DNA from: Desarmillaria ectypa
Taxonomy: Eukaryota > Basidiomycota > Agaricomycetes > Agaricales > Physalacriaceae
Assembly (NCBI GenBank): GCA_030407005.1
Contig: JAUDYN010000003.1
Span: 1,984,001-2,048,000 of the forward strand
Length of the DNA: 64,000 bases
Reading direction: 5' to 3'
A model generated the notes under the pieces. It ran no database searches. It had not been told where the DNA came from and worked only from the letters and a program-made list of their open reading frames with translations. The position numbers and the translations under genes are program-made. Below, piece by piece: positions 1-10,021 of this stretch; position 1 is the stretch's first letter, and every line of letters starts with the position of its first letter.

Positions 1-81
1 GTGCAACTTAGATAAATAGATTTTTTTTCGCGAGTGAGGGATGTGAAATCACATGTCTAAATCTGGTTATTCTCAACTTCG

Positions 82-1551
82 ATGTCTGCTGGGCCCTTGA
101 CGCCGTCCAAAAAACGGTCCAAGTGGGACGATGGAGACGACGAGCAAGCCGAGGACTTTCAGTTACATCCACGGTCAAAGCGTCGCGTAAAGGCCACAGT
201 GGCCCCTCAGCTATCACCAAGCCCGCACGTCGTAGTCGCTCGTCCAACGAGACCTTCGCACAGCGTCTACGTTCCTCCACGGACTCAACACCCTCCCATA
301 CTTCCATCAAGGTCCGTCTACTGCTATGAGCGCCTTAACCAGATAGAAGAAGGATCATATGGGGTCGTCTTTCGGGCCAGAGACAAACAGACCGGGGACA
401 TCGTAGCATTGAAAAAGCTAAAGCTAGAAGAAGAAAAGAATGGATTCCCGATAACAGCACTTAGAGAAGTCAACGCATTGATGGCTTGTCATCATGAAAA
501 TGTTGTCCGCGTTCGCGAGGTGGTTGTCGGAGACACACTGACACAGTACGTGTTTTTGCCCTTGGATCACCATGGTACAAGACTTATTCGAGCATATCAG
601 AGTTTTTGTTGTCATGGACTTCATCGAACATGACTTGAAATCTCTTCTCACCTTGATGCCTGCACCCTTCCTTCAATCCGAGATCAAAACGCTCATGCTA
701 CAGTTACTATCTGCGGTGGATCATTGCCATTTGAACTGGATCCTTCACCGTGACCTGAAAACGAGTAATCTCCTCATGAATAATCGAGGGACAATCAAGG
801 TGGCTGATTTTGGTTTGGCACGGCGGTACGGCGATCCTGTTGGTGTCGGTGGACTGACACAGCTAGTGGTCACTCTTTGGTACCGGTGTGTTCTTATATT
901 GCTCATGGTATTCCGGATGCAATGATTGTCATAGCGCCCCTGAAATTCTGCTCGGTGCAACGTCGTATTCCACTGCCGTAGACATGTGGTCTGTAGGATG
1001 CATCTTTGCTGAACTCCTGCTCAAAGAACCCTTGTTCCAAGCGAAATCAGAGATGGAGCTTCTTTCGATGATATTTAAACTTCTCGGGCCACCCACTCAT
1101 AACTCGTGGCCTGGATATTTTTCTCTTCCTTTGGCCAAGACAATCAATTTGCCTTCCCCTCAGCCACCACAGTTTCGACAGAAATTCCAGTATCTGACCT
1201 CGGCTGGCCTTGATCTACTAATGTCTCTCTTATTGTATGACCCGGAACGGAGAATAACGGCTTCAGAGGCACTTGACCATCCCTACTTCAAGTATGTCTG
1301 TTCGTCTTCAAGCGAGGCGCCTTGCTGAATCGTCGCCCCGCAGAGAATCACCGCTGCCAAAACATCCCGACCTTTTTGGTTCATTTCCATCTGCAGCTGC
1401 TGGCGAAAAGTAAGTTTTCTTTGACTGTTCGAGGAGGTGCCAGCTACAGGTTCCTATTATCACTTCCAGAAAACAGAAGTTGTTCAACAGCCCCTCTGCA
1501 CCGGTGCGAGCCGCAAATAACAAGTTTTCGATGGAATTCGATGTTGCGTAG
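82..1551 (+). CDS. CDK11/PITSLRE-type cyclin-dependent kinase
   Basis: Five exons (82-545, 601-885, 935-1291, 1344-1409, 1470-1551) give 417 residues. Seen: a disordered basic N-terminus of about 85 residues, then a complete kinase domain with glycine loop EEGSYGVVF, lysine in ALKKLK, C-helix PITALRE, catalytic loop [16 protein letters not shown], and APE rebuilt across intron 2. The tail [11 protein letters not shown] and the last residues FSMEFDVA resemble the C-terminal extension of animal CDK11. Known: CDK11 pairs with cyclin L and acts in transcription and pre-mRNA splicing. The long N-terminal RE-rich extension of animal CDK11 is absent. PITALRE instead of PITSLRE is one substitution. 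It is convergent with rap1, the stops being about 75 bp apart. CDK10 is the main alternative; the C-terminal tail favours CDK11. Only 81 bp of upstream DNA is in the window. Confidence 0.9.
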
Positions 1552-1625
1552 GCTTAGCTAGTCCTCCACTAGTATATAGCCATGGCCAGGACTAGGGCTA
1601 CATTATAGCTACATCTAGGAATGTA

Positions 1626-3391
1626 CTACTGTGAGGGACTGATGTCGCCGGGAAAATTGTTCGTCAACATTTCACGCATCTTCTGGAACCGCAAACGTGT
1701 CTGGCCCATCTCCCCACACTTGTCGTAATATTCCTGCACCTCTTCAATGGTAAACCTGTATTCCTTCGCTATATCCCGGATACTCGAATCGATGACATGC
1801 ATATTGGCAATTTCAACAACAGTTTGGTGTGGTATAGAACCTTGATCTGCTGGGAGAAGCTCACTGAACAGAAAAAATGAATGTCCAAACAAAATGACCA
1901 CCGCTGCACACTCACTCTTGTCTCTGTTTCTTCGAATGCTGTTCATCGTGAAGGTCAGTAGACGCTCGGCGTTTGGCCCAACTCGGAGGTGGTGCGTCCC
2001 CAACTCGAACGGCCCAATCACCTTCGGTTTCGCCGAGCTCTTCTTCAGTCGGGCCACCTCGTACTGCTGACATTATACCAGGTTCTCCTTGAGCATCTAT
2101 GGCGGGGCCGAGGTGTGGAAAAGCAATATTGGAAGGCCCCGCGATTGGTTGGGAATCAGGTACCGTCTCCATTTTACCACTCAGCGGTCTGTCAGTATGA
2201 AGCTCTTCATCAAACTCTTCATCCTTTGGAACGCCCTTTCTCGAGCGCTTCCTCCTTTCTGGCTGACGGACATACCCATACTGCCCTTTTTCTCCCAGCG
2301 TCGGTTTGGTTTCGGCAACGATAGCAGAAATCATGTCATCAAACCGAGAAGCGTTCTTCTTATATCTCTCCCGCCACGACTGCCATGTGTGGCGGGTAAC
2401 CCATGTATAATCAGGGTCGGAATGCTACGGTCTCATCGTTAATAAACCGAATGACACCCAGTAGAACCCGTACCAATTCGCATAACTGTTGATACAGTCG
2501 ATTGCCAGTTCGCCCTCCAATTTCTTTGAAGGGAATTTTTGCGGCAATCCAATGGGCAAGCAGTTCTTCGTCTTTGTCGGTAAATGACATTCGCCTGAAA
2601 AGTGGCAATGTAAGCCAGCGATATATTGAGTGGACAGAAGCATACTCCTCGCCCGGACGTCTCCCTCCTGGGTTTTTAAATACTACGGGCGTAAAGGCAA
2701 CAGCACCCCTTTCAATGCACTTCTTGACCCATAAGTACGATTCTACATAGACCCCAGGCGTATCTTGGTAGGCTTTGATTAAATGTTGAAAGGTTTCAGT
2801 GTTGGGGTCTGCGAGTATGACACGAGCAGAATGCACTGCTGCATTTGGATTACCCCCGGAGTGCTGAAGGTAAGATTTACATAAATGTGCCATATCGGCG
2901 AGTGTTCTCCACTCACTGCAATACGTTCGCTGAGCGTTGTCCGAGCGTTGATATTCGCGATACTAGAGTGAATGTGCATTGCCATGGGGGTCCCATTCTC
3001 GACAAATATCTGTTTCAAAAGCCTGCCTACCATCTTACAGGCTTCGACGAATGTGTACGGGACGAAAAAGCGGCCAAGTCTCTCAGGATTGGTCCAGCAT
3101 AGGCGGAGTCGATCCTCCTCTGAACTCCCGGGCGAAACCAAAATGAAGCCATCTCGAGGTATTTTAGTTTCGACACGGCCGCCCAAAATCTTAGGATCAT
3201 AAGCATCACTTGAAGTGACAGGTCGACGATGGCTTACTGCAATATTTTCGCATAGTTCTGCTTGAATCTCCTTCGGCAGGTCACTCTGAATAAAAAATTT
3301 CAACGGCGCGCCATTGCTGTCTTGAAATATGGTCTGTCAGAAGAAGAAATGGGTATTAAGAACGGAGCAAAGAGGGAAACACATGCACCAT
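1626..3391 (-). CDS. rap1: Rap1 telomere protein (BRCT, Myb and RCT regions)
   Basis: Exons 3333-3238, 3189-2917, 2863-2646, 2594-2474, 2424-1916 and 1863-1626 total 485 in-frame codons including the stop. A tiny first exon supplies the start; ATG at 3391 is my best choice but is uncertain, because its donor is weak (GTGCAT or GTGTTT). Seen: an N-terminal BRCT-like region starting APLKFFIQ, a Rap1-type Myb domain with MSFTDKDEELLAHWIA and GGRTGNRLYQQL ending in WQSWRERYKKN, an acidic basic-patch linker, and a C-terminal RCT-like helix region with FTIEEVQEYYDKCG. Known: Rap1 joins telomeres through shelterin partners and limits end fusion and recombination. The fission-yeast and human proteins share this BRCT-Myb-RCT order. 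Two CCCTAA hexamers lie just upstream of the start. Confidence 0.85.
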
Positions 3392-3440
3392 AGCACAACT
3401 GAACCCAAGAATAAGGTTGAGGTTTAGCTTAGAACCTAGC

Positions 3441-3457
3441 TTAGGGTTTACTTAGGG
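3441..3457 (-). promoter_or_regulatory. Telomere-repeat-like boxes upstream of rap1
   Basis: The plus strand carries TTAGGG at 3441-3446 and again at 3452-3457, with degenerate TTAG repeats on either side (3423-3440). Read in the rap1 direction this is two CCCTAA units about 50-65 bp before the proposed start codon. TTAGGG is the usual basidiomycete telomere repeat. A regulatory role is inference. Confidence 0.5.
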
Positions 3458-3600
3458 TTACAAAGCTTACTTCATCCGCGTGATAAGTCTTTGCCCAAAT
3501 GTGGAATTAGAAACGATTCTGCTTTAGAAAATGAAGGAAATAATCATACAAAATGAAGTGCTAGTAATATACTGAGTGCTGTGTGCTCCATGTCCGCTAA

Positions 3601-6600
3601 TTAGGCGTTAGGACAAAGTCGTAGGATTCGGAAAGAACCCGCATTTCGTTCGCAAATATAAATCTCGTCATCCTTTCTGCCCAAAAACAGAACCTCATCA
3701 TTCATTTCACTCTCCACATGCCCAACATTGAATTCCGCTCGCCCTGCCGGTGACTTGGATGGACCAGAACTAGTCTTCTTCCCCGATGTGTAGTGGCTGT
3801 GAGAGATTTTGGGTTTCAACGGGAGAGCCGCTGATGAAGATCCTGAAATGGGCGTGCCAATCTTCCAAACGAAAGGTCCCCGCCTATTAAAATTGGAGGG
3901 CGAAGGGTTGTATTGGGGTAAGGCCGTGCGCGACTCATCCCCAGGTTTCAGTAAGGCATCGCTGAGATCGACTGCTTCGAGCCCACCTTGGCGCATAGCC
4001 ACAAGTACGGAACGATCTTTGACATCAAAAGCTTCCAGACGTTTTACGTCGCCCATTCTGAATGGTGCCGCATGCTTTGAATCCTCCTGCGCATCCTTGC
4101 TCCAGACAAAGCGCCCCTTCAAGACAGACCGCCCGCGATTATCAACGATTGTGGTGCTATGCCCTCCCCGTGAAGAAAAGAAGAGTGCGGGAGGACCAAA
4201 GTGGCGAGGTTGTGAAAGAAGTGATATAGGTTTCAGCAAAGGCTTGTCAGAAGGCTGGAATAAGGGAGGAGGCGGAATATCCTGTATTTGAGGAGGGACG
4301 GTCCGGAACGGGTGAGTAGGATCAACACTTTGTAATCTCAAGTCCTTGAGGAGCATAAAATCGGAGTCTTCTTCTCGACGAACCGGCAAATCGGGAGGTA
4401 ATAGACCGTCCTTGTACCATGCTTGCATTAAAGAGGCCTTCCATGGTCCTTTACAGATTATCAGACACAGGAACTCAATAGAATTTGTTTAGTAGCAGGC
4501 TTACCATGAATAACGTTCTTCGGATCCCGGTAATACCATTTTGATGGAGCGGACGGCGTTGGAATTGGCAAACCAGGTGGGGAGAATTGAACTTGTGAGA
4601 GGTCGGACCCACTCCCCATTTCTGGCTCGTGCTCATTGCGATAGTCAATGAATTCCGGATACGTCGGAGGAATGACATATTCGTCCGCGATGGATGCAAG
4701 CGGAAACTTTGGAGCAAACGACAATTGTTGAAACGTCGTGTACGGACCCATTTGTGCAGTTGCAAGAGCGACAATTTCCTCGGGATGCGCGACGGTTGAA
4801 GTTGTTGTTGTTTCAGGAGGAGTCGACGGCCGTTCCGTTGCTGACTCTGAAGCCGTTCGTCTACTTATTGGATGCATGGGATGCTGGCTTGAGATCAGAG
4901 GAGGAGTCTGTTGACCATCAGGACCGGAACCCGTGGCGACGACAGTAGAACCAACAGCTACCGAGACGCCAATGCTGACATTAACATTGGTATCTTCCTC
5001 CCCGAGTTGAGGTTCAGATTCATTGGCTCCCGCATCAGTCGCTCGTACTTCACGAGCCCGCCGCCTCGCCGCTCGCCGCTCAGCGCGTCCAATACGAACC
5101 TCTCGAACCCGAACGGTTGCGGGCTCCAAACCAAAAACGTTTTGCGAGAACACCAGGAAGACCTCAACCAAGTCATCGCCTTGTAGCTGAAGTTCCAATG
5201 ATCGGGGAGAATCAGGGAGAATGAAGGTTCTGGATAAACCCAGAGCAGTCCGATATGTTCCAGCAAATAGTTCAACTCGTTCGCCGTTGTCTCCACATAG
5301 TATCGCCAAAAAACTACAAGACAATAAGAAGAGGTTTACAAATATCAATCATGCCAAACATGCCTTTTCTTAGCCGTCTCTACGGCTTTGACTAATAAAG
5401 CGCCTTTGGTACCGGGAAGTTTGACGTATTCCAATTTGGGAGGCGGTGATTGGGCTACTAGAGGTGCTCCCTGCGCCCGCTTGGAACTCTCGTCAGAAAT
5501 TCCTGATGGTGACGACGGCCTCTCATCCGATCGTTTATGATGAAAAGCGCTGCTGAATATTCTGGGAATGAAACGGGACGTCCGCGAAGAGTGAGAAGAC
5601 ACCACGGAAGGGGCTGAATCAGGCATTGGCGGTGGTGGATTGATATTAGGAAGAGATGACGCATCATTGGGAGATGAAGGTCTCATCCCCGGAGCAGATC
5701 GATTGGAACGAAAAGATGTGGACCGCGTTAAGAGGTTTGGAAGGCGCTCCCTCATGGGCGGCGCCGTGGAAGGCTGTTGTTCATTGCCCAAATCTGATTC
5801 ATTTGATTGGTTCATAATTACCGACCACCGGCGTCGACGCCCAGGAAGCGACCTATCATTGACGCTTCTAACAGAAACCGAAGAGTGAGCATCAGATGTT
5901 CGAGGACTGGAGGGTTCATCATCTCCCGCAGTGACAGGATGAGATGAAGAAATCAATATTGGTTGCTGGGGTTGCCTGGATCCTGGAGGGGGGAGATCAG
6001 GTATACGGCTCTCTTGTAGCACCTGGCTCAGACTGATTCCATCCGCGTCGTCATCGTCGTCATCGCCCAGTGGTGTGCTTGGCAGGCGAGCGTGGGGTTC
6101 TCTAGACGGTGAATGGGACAAAGCCTGTCGCAAAGTTAGAAGAGTGGGAGCAGGAGAAGGTTCGGGAGGCACCACTGTATTCGAACGGGATAGACTTAAA
6201 TCCAGATTTGCAGGTCGATGACCTCTTGACATAGACATTGGGCGGGGGTGGCGTGGGGTAGTATGCAATGGAATAGTCGACGAAGTCTGAGCAGCAGCAC
6301 TCGTGCGTTCATCGAGGGCCTGACTGCCACTGGAACCGGCAGCTACTAAACTAATGGCTTCATCATCGCTTGACTCAACCCAGTCAGCTTTGGCGTCCGG
6401 ATTCTCGGGTCGTACTGTGGCATTTGTGTTGCGCCGAATAGAACCGGCTGTCAAAACTTCAGAAACAGATGTACCCCGTGAACGCAAATGAGGGGGAGAT
6501 AAATTGGCGACTTGACTGGCTAGTCGTTCCGGTGATGGAGAAGTGTAAGGAGGAGGTTGGCCAGATGGCACCGGCGAGGGTACAGATGGCGTTCGTGTCC

Positions 6601-7833
6601 TCTGGCGTCTGTGAGTAGTTGGGGTACGAGGTATGAGTGGGACCGCAGGAGATGAAGTAAAATGTCCATTTGACACGTTTGCCGAATGAGCATCTCCTGG
6701 TGGGGTCGTAGGTGAAAAAGGCCTACGAAGTTTCTCAGTGGAATCGCGAGACTCCGTTGCTTCACGAACGCCTGAAGGAATTTTTTTGGAAGTCTCCCTA
6801 CGTTGTCTCTCGCGTTCCCTGCGCAACTCCACTTCAATCCGCCATTCGACTGCCCGCTTTACCTCTTCCAAGGCATAAACTCTCACACCATCTCGGCGGC
6901 CAGCTATGGCCACCAACACTCCACGCTGCTCCATGACGACGACGCTCTTAAAACTCACTCGACGAACGAGTGCATAGGGTTGTGGCGCGGGTGGAGAAAT
7001 GAGGGGAAGAACATCTAATCCTTGAGCGTGGCAAAGGAGGAGATAATGGGGGGAGAGAAATGCGCCACTGGCAGGAGGAGTGCTAAAGTGTGAAGGAGAA
7101 AGATCAGAAGTGAGCACGGACAATGACAGCCCAAGCTCTTGAAGAGAAGGAGGGGGAAGATCGGGTGGGGGTGTCGTTGACTGTCCGGGAGGAGTCAGCG
7201 GTCGGGTGGTGTCATTATTTTTGCCGTGTAGAGCGGAAGGTCGTTCTTCAGAGATAGAATCATCAACGTGGGCAACAGGATCACGGCGATGCATGAGATT
7301 GTTTAAGAAGCCAGATAGACGGTTAGAAGCGCGAACCTGAAAAAAGAAAAGAGCAGTTGGAAAATGACGAAAGAGGATCAAGTGAGTTGGTATACCTCTG
7401 TTATTGACCGACGTCTTACCCTGCGATCATCCGAAGCTGTACTAGGGCGCACTGAGTGGTGGCTACGAGCGGGGGAAGGCGGCGGTGGGCGAGCAGACCT
7501 GGCAGATGGCGATGCCGTCTGTAGCCGACGCTGTGTTTCAGGAGGGTCTGAGTGTTGTGTTACCTGTACAGCAGGAACACTATGGGCGCTAGCTGCATCT
7601 GAAGTCTGTTCTACCTCCCCAGTAGTAGACAGAGAAGCACCACGACTAGATTCGAGTAAAGGCCTGTTTTCCTCCTTGTCCTCTTCGGCGGTAATGACTT
7701 CCGTAATCGCTTTGTGCGGTGATTCTACATTGCGAACCTCAACCTCCTCAATGCCTCGTGGAAGATCATCGTATCGTTCGTCCTCAAACGTGTCGGGAGC
7801 ATCGCTGTATTGATCATCTTCGACCGAGGGCAT
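3601..7833 (-). CDS. CNH-domain protein with embedded GYF domain
   Basis: Four exons (7833-7396, 7336-5364, 5313-4505, 4448-3601) encode about 1355 residues. Seen: a disordered acidic then Pro/Ser-rich N-terminus (to about residue 240), CNH-like segments LDVLPLISPP and VLVAIAGRRDGVRVYAL, a 430-residue low-complexity insert, more CNH-like strands SFLAILCGDNGERVELF and SPRSLELQLQ, a GYF domain near residues 1060-1110 (WYYRDP ... GPW ... MQAWYKDGLLPPDLPV), then further propeller-like strands SVLVAMRQGGLEAVDLS. Known: CNH propellers occur in Rom1/2, Vps39 and MAP4K proteins and contact small GTPases; GYF domains bind proline-rich peptides. Intron 5363-5314 uses a GC donor, the only one giving the right phase. 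The GYF Tyr-Phe signature is altered to GLL. Role unknown. It is divergent from the D2HGDH gene. Confidence 0.75.
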
Positions 7834-8095
7834 GTTGGATTCTGGCTGTGAAATGGAAGGATGTTGCCGGTACAGATGGGACGGTCAGGAAAATGTAATG
7901 GGACGGATGCAAGAGAATGGACTGGTCATGAGGGGAGCGGAGGAACCTTGAGGGAGGAAAAAGGCAAGACGCGGCTGATGAGACATTCGGAACAAATGGC
8001 CGCTGCAGTTCCTGGTTTTGAAAGTAATTTCCCACGCCACGATAGCCGTCCTCGCGATCGTCTTCCTTCTTGTACGTTGGACTTGTGACGCTGCG

Positions 8096-9940
8096 ATGCT
8101 GTCTCCACCGTGGCGACGTTTTGCCCTTCCGTCATTCTCTCGGTATTCTGTTACATTGACGACCTGTCGTGCCAGTCATTCTCTATCTCGTCTCAATCCT
8201 GTTACGGTGCAGGATGTCGATCACTTTGCAAAGATTTTACCGCCTACGTCAATTTTGTCAACCTTGGCTCCATTTTCACTAGCAGCAACGGAACTCGACA
8301 TTTACAATAACGACTGGATGGGAAAGTATCATGGAAATGCGACTACTGTTCTAAAACCAAAAACAACGCAAGAGGTCAGTGATATCGTGAAATGGTGCTA
8401 CGAGAAGCGCATCGGCATAGTCCCGCAAGGTGGGAATACAGGCCTTGTAGGAGGAAGTGTCCCCGTTAAAGATGAGGTCATAATATCTCTTGCAAATATG
8501 AATCAAGTACGGTCGTTTGACCCAATATCTGGTTCGTGACATGTTCGTCCTGTGATACCTGTACTGACCCCCAATCAAGGTATCTTAGTTGCAGATGCAG
8601 GCTGTATCCTCCAATCGCTCACAGATTGTATTGCTCCGCACCATCATGTCATGCCGCTTGATCTCGGGGCGAAGGGTAGGTGTGTAGCGCATGTAAGGCA
8701 CCTTGTCTATGATTTATTCTGTGTACAGCTGCCAGATTGGTGGAAACGTCGCCACGAACGCTGGTGGCTTGCGGTTACTGCGCTATGGGTCACTGCATGG
8801 ATCCGTCCTGGGTTTGGAAGTCGTGCTTCCTGATGGGACAATCCTGGATCAACTTACATCCTTACGGAAAGATAACACTGGTCCGTATCACAGTAGTTAT
8901 CTATTTTATACCCCATACTCACATTTCACAGGATATGACTTAAAACAACTTTTCATCGGCGCAGAAGGCACTCTTGGAATAATAACGGGCGTATCCATCC
9001 TCACACCACCTTCTCCTCAGGCGTCAAACAATGTTATCTTTGCTCTCCCCCATTTCGACAACGTCTTGCCTCTGTATCAGTTGGTGAAGCGCGAGCTGTC
9101 AGAAATTCTTTCTGCGTTTGAATTTATAGACCGCACGGCCTATGACTTGGCGGTTAAACACGGACAAGGACGGGCGCTCAGTGACGAGGATGTCGAAGGT
9201 GCTCAATGTTTCGTTCTTGCCGAGACTAGCGGTGGTCGAAGGGAACATGATGAAGAGGTGGATACGTCCGTCCTCCCGTGTATTCTGGCTAACCTATGAC
9301 TATAGAAATTGACAACTTTGCTCGAGACATTACTCGAGGCTGACAAGCCCTTAATCAATACAGGTGTTCTGTCACAAAATCCTGCACAGTTTTCATCTCT
9401 ATGGGCCCTTCGAGAGGGTGTCACCGAGGCTGTTTCGAAGGAGGGCAAAGCATATAAATATGACATCTCTGTTCCGCTGTCGACCTTCAAAGAATGCGTT
9501 GATATCACTCGTGAGCATCTGAGATCCATGGGGTTAATGCATGAGGGTGCAGTCAGGCATGTCCTAGGATACGGCCATGTTGGTGATGGTAGATATCTAC
9601 CTTTATTTACATATCGATGTGCTGACTTTAGATCTGAAGGAAACCTACATTTAAATGTGGTTGCAGACACTTATTCTTCGGAGATTCAAGACGCTTTGGA
9701 GCCGTTCATATACAAGCTCGTCGGTGTGTAGCTTCAGATGCTATTGTTGAGACCTTATCCATTGACTTGCACATATCAGCATCACACCGCGGTTCCGTGT
9801 CCGCCGAACATGGCATTGGTGCTATGAAAACTCATGCCCTCCATTACTCTAAGAGTGCTGTGAGCATTACCTGGATGAAGAAGATCAAGGAGTTGTTCGA
9901 TCCTCGGGGTATAATGAATCCAGGCAAAGTGTTGGAATGA
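8096..9940 (+). CDS. D-2-hydroxyglutarate dehydrogenase, mitochondrial
   Basis: Seven exons (8096-8531, 8580-8679, 8729-8880, 8932-9257, 9306-9588, 9640-9723, 9780-9940) give 513 residues. It is an FAD-linked oxidase that converts D-2-hydroxyglutarate to 2-oxoglutarate. Seen: FAD-binding [39 protein letters not shown], the metal/substrate site [13 protein letters not shown] (joined over an intron), and the C-terminal [10 protein letters not shown] and [11 protein letters not shown]. These fit the D2HGDH/Dld2 branch better than cytochrome D-lactate dehydrogenase, the nearest alternative. I chose ATG 8096, which gives an Arg/Ser-rich presequence ([18 protein letters not shown]). An in-frame start at 8018 would add 26 hydrophobic residues and is less likely. 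Introns 2 and 6 have GTGTGT donors. The start is 262 bp from the divergent CNH gene. Confidence 0.92.
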
Positions 9941-10021
9941 GGGCATGAATATAAGGAAGTCCAGCCATTGTAACCATATCTCGCATTTATTTCGGTACCT
10001 CCAGAAATGAGTGCATCCTAT

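Noticed and set aside
3601..4503. GYF part as a separate gene
   Set aside because: The GYF domain is split by intron 4504-4449; its first half lies in the CNH exon.
8018..8095. Start of D2HGDH at 8018
   Set aside because: Adds a membrane-like segment ahead of a good mitochondrial presequence that begins at 8096.
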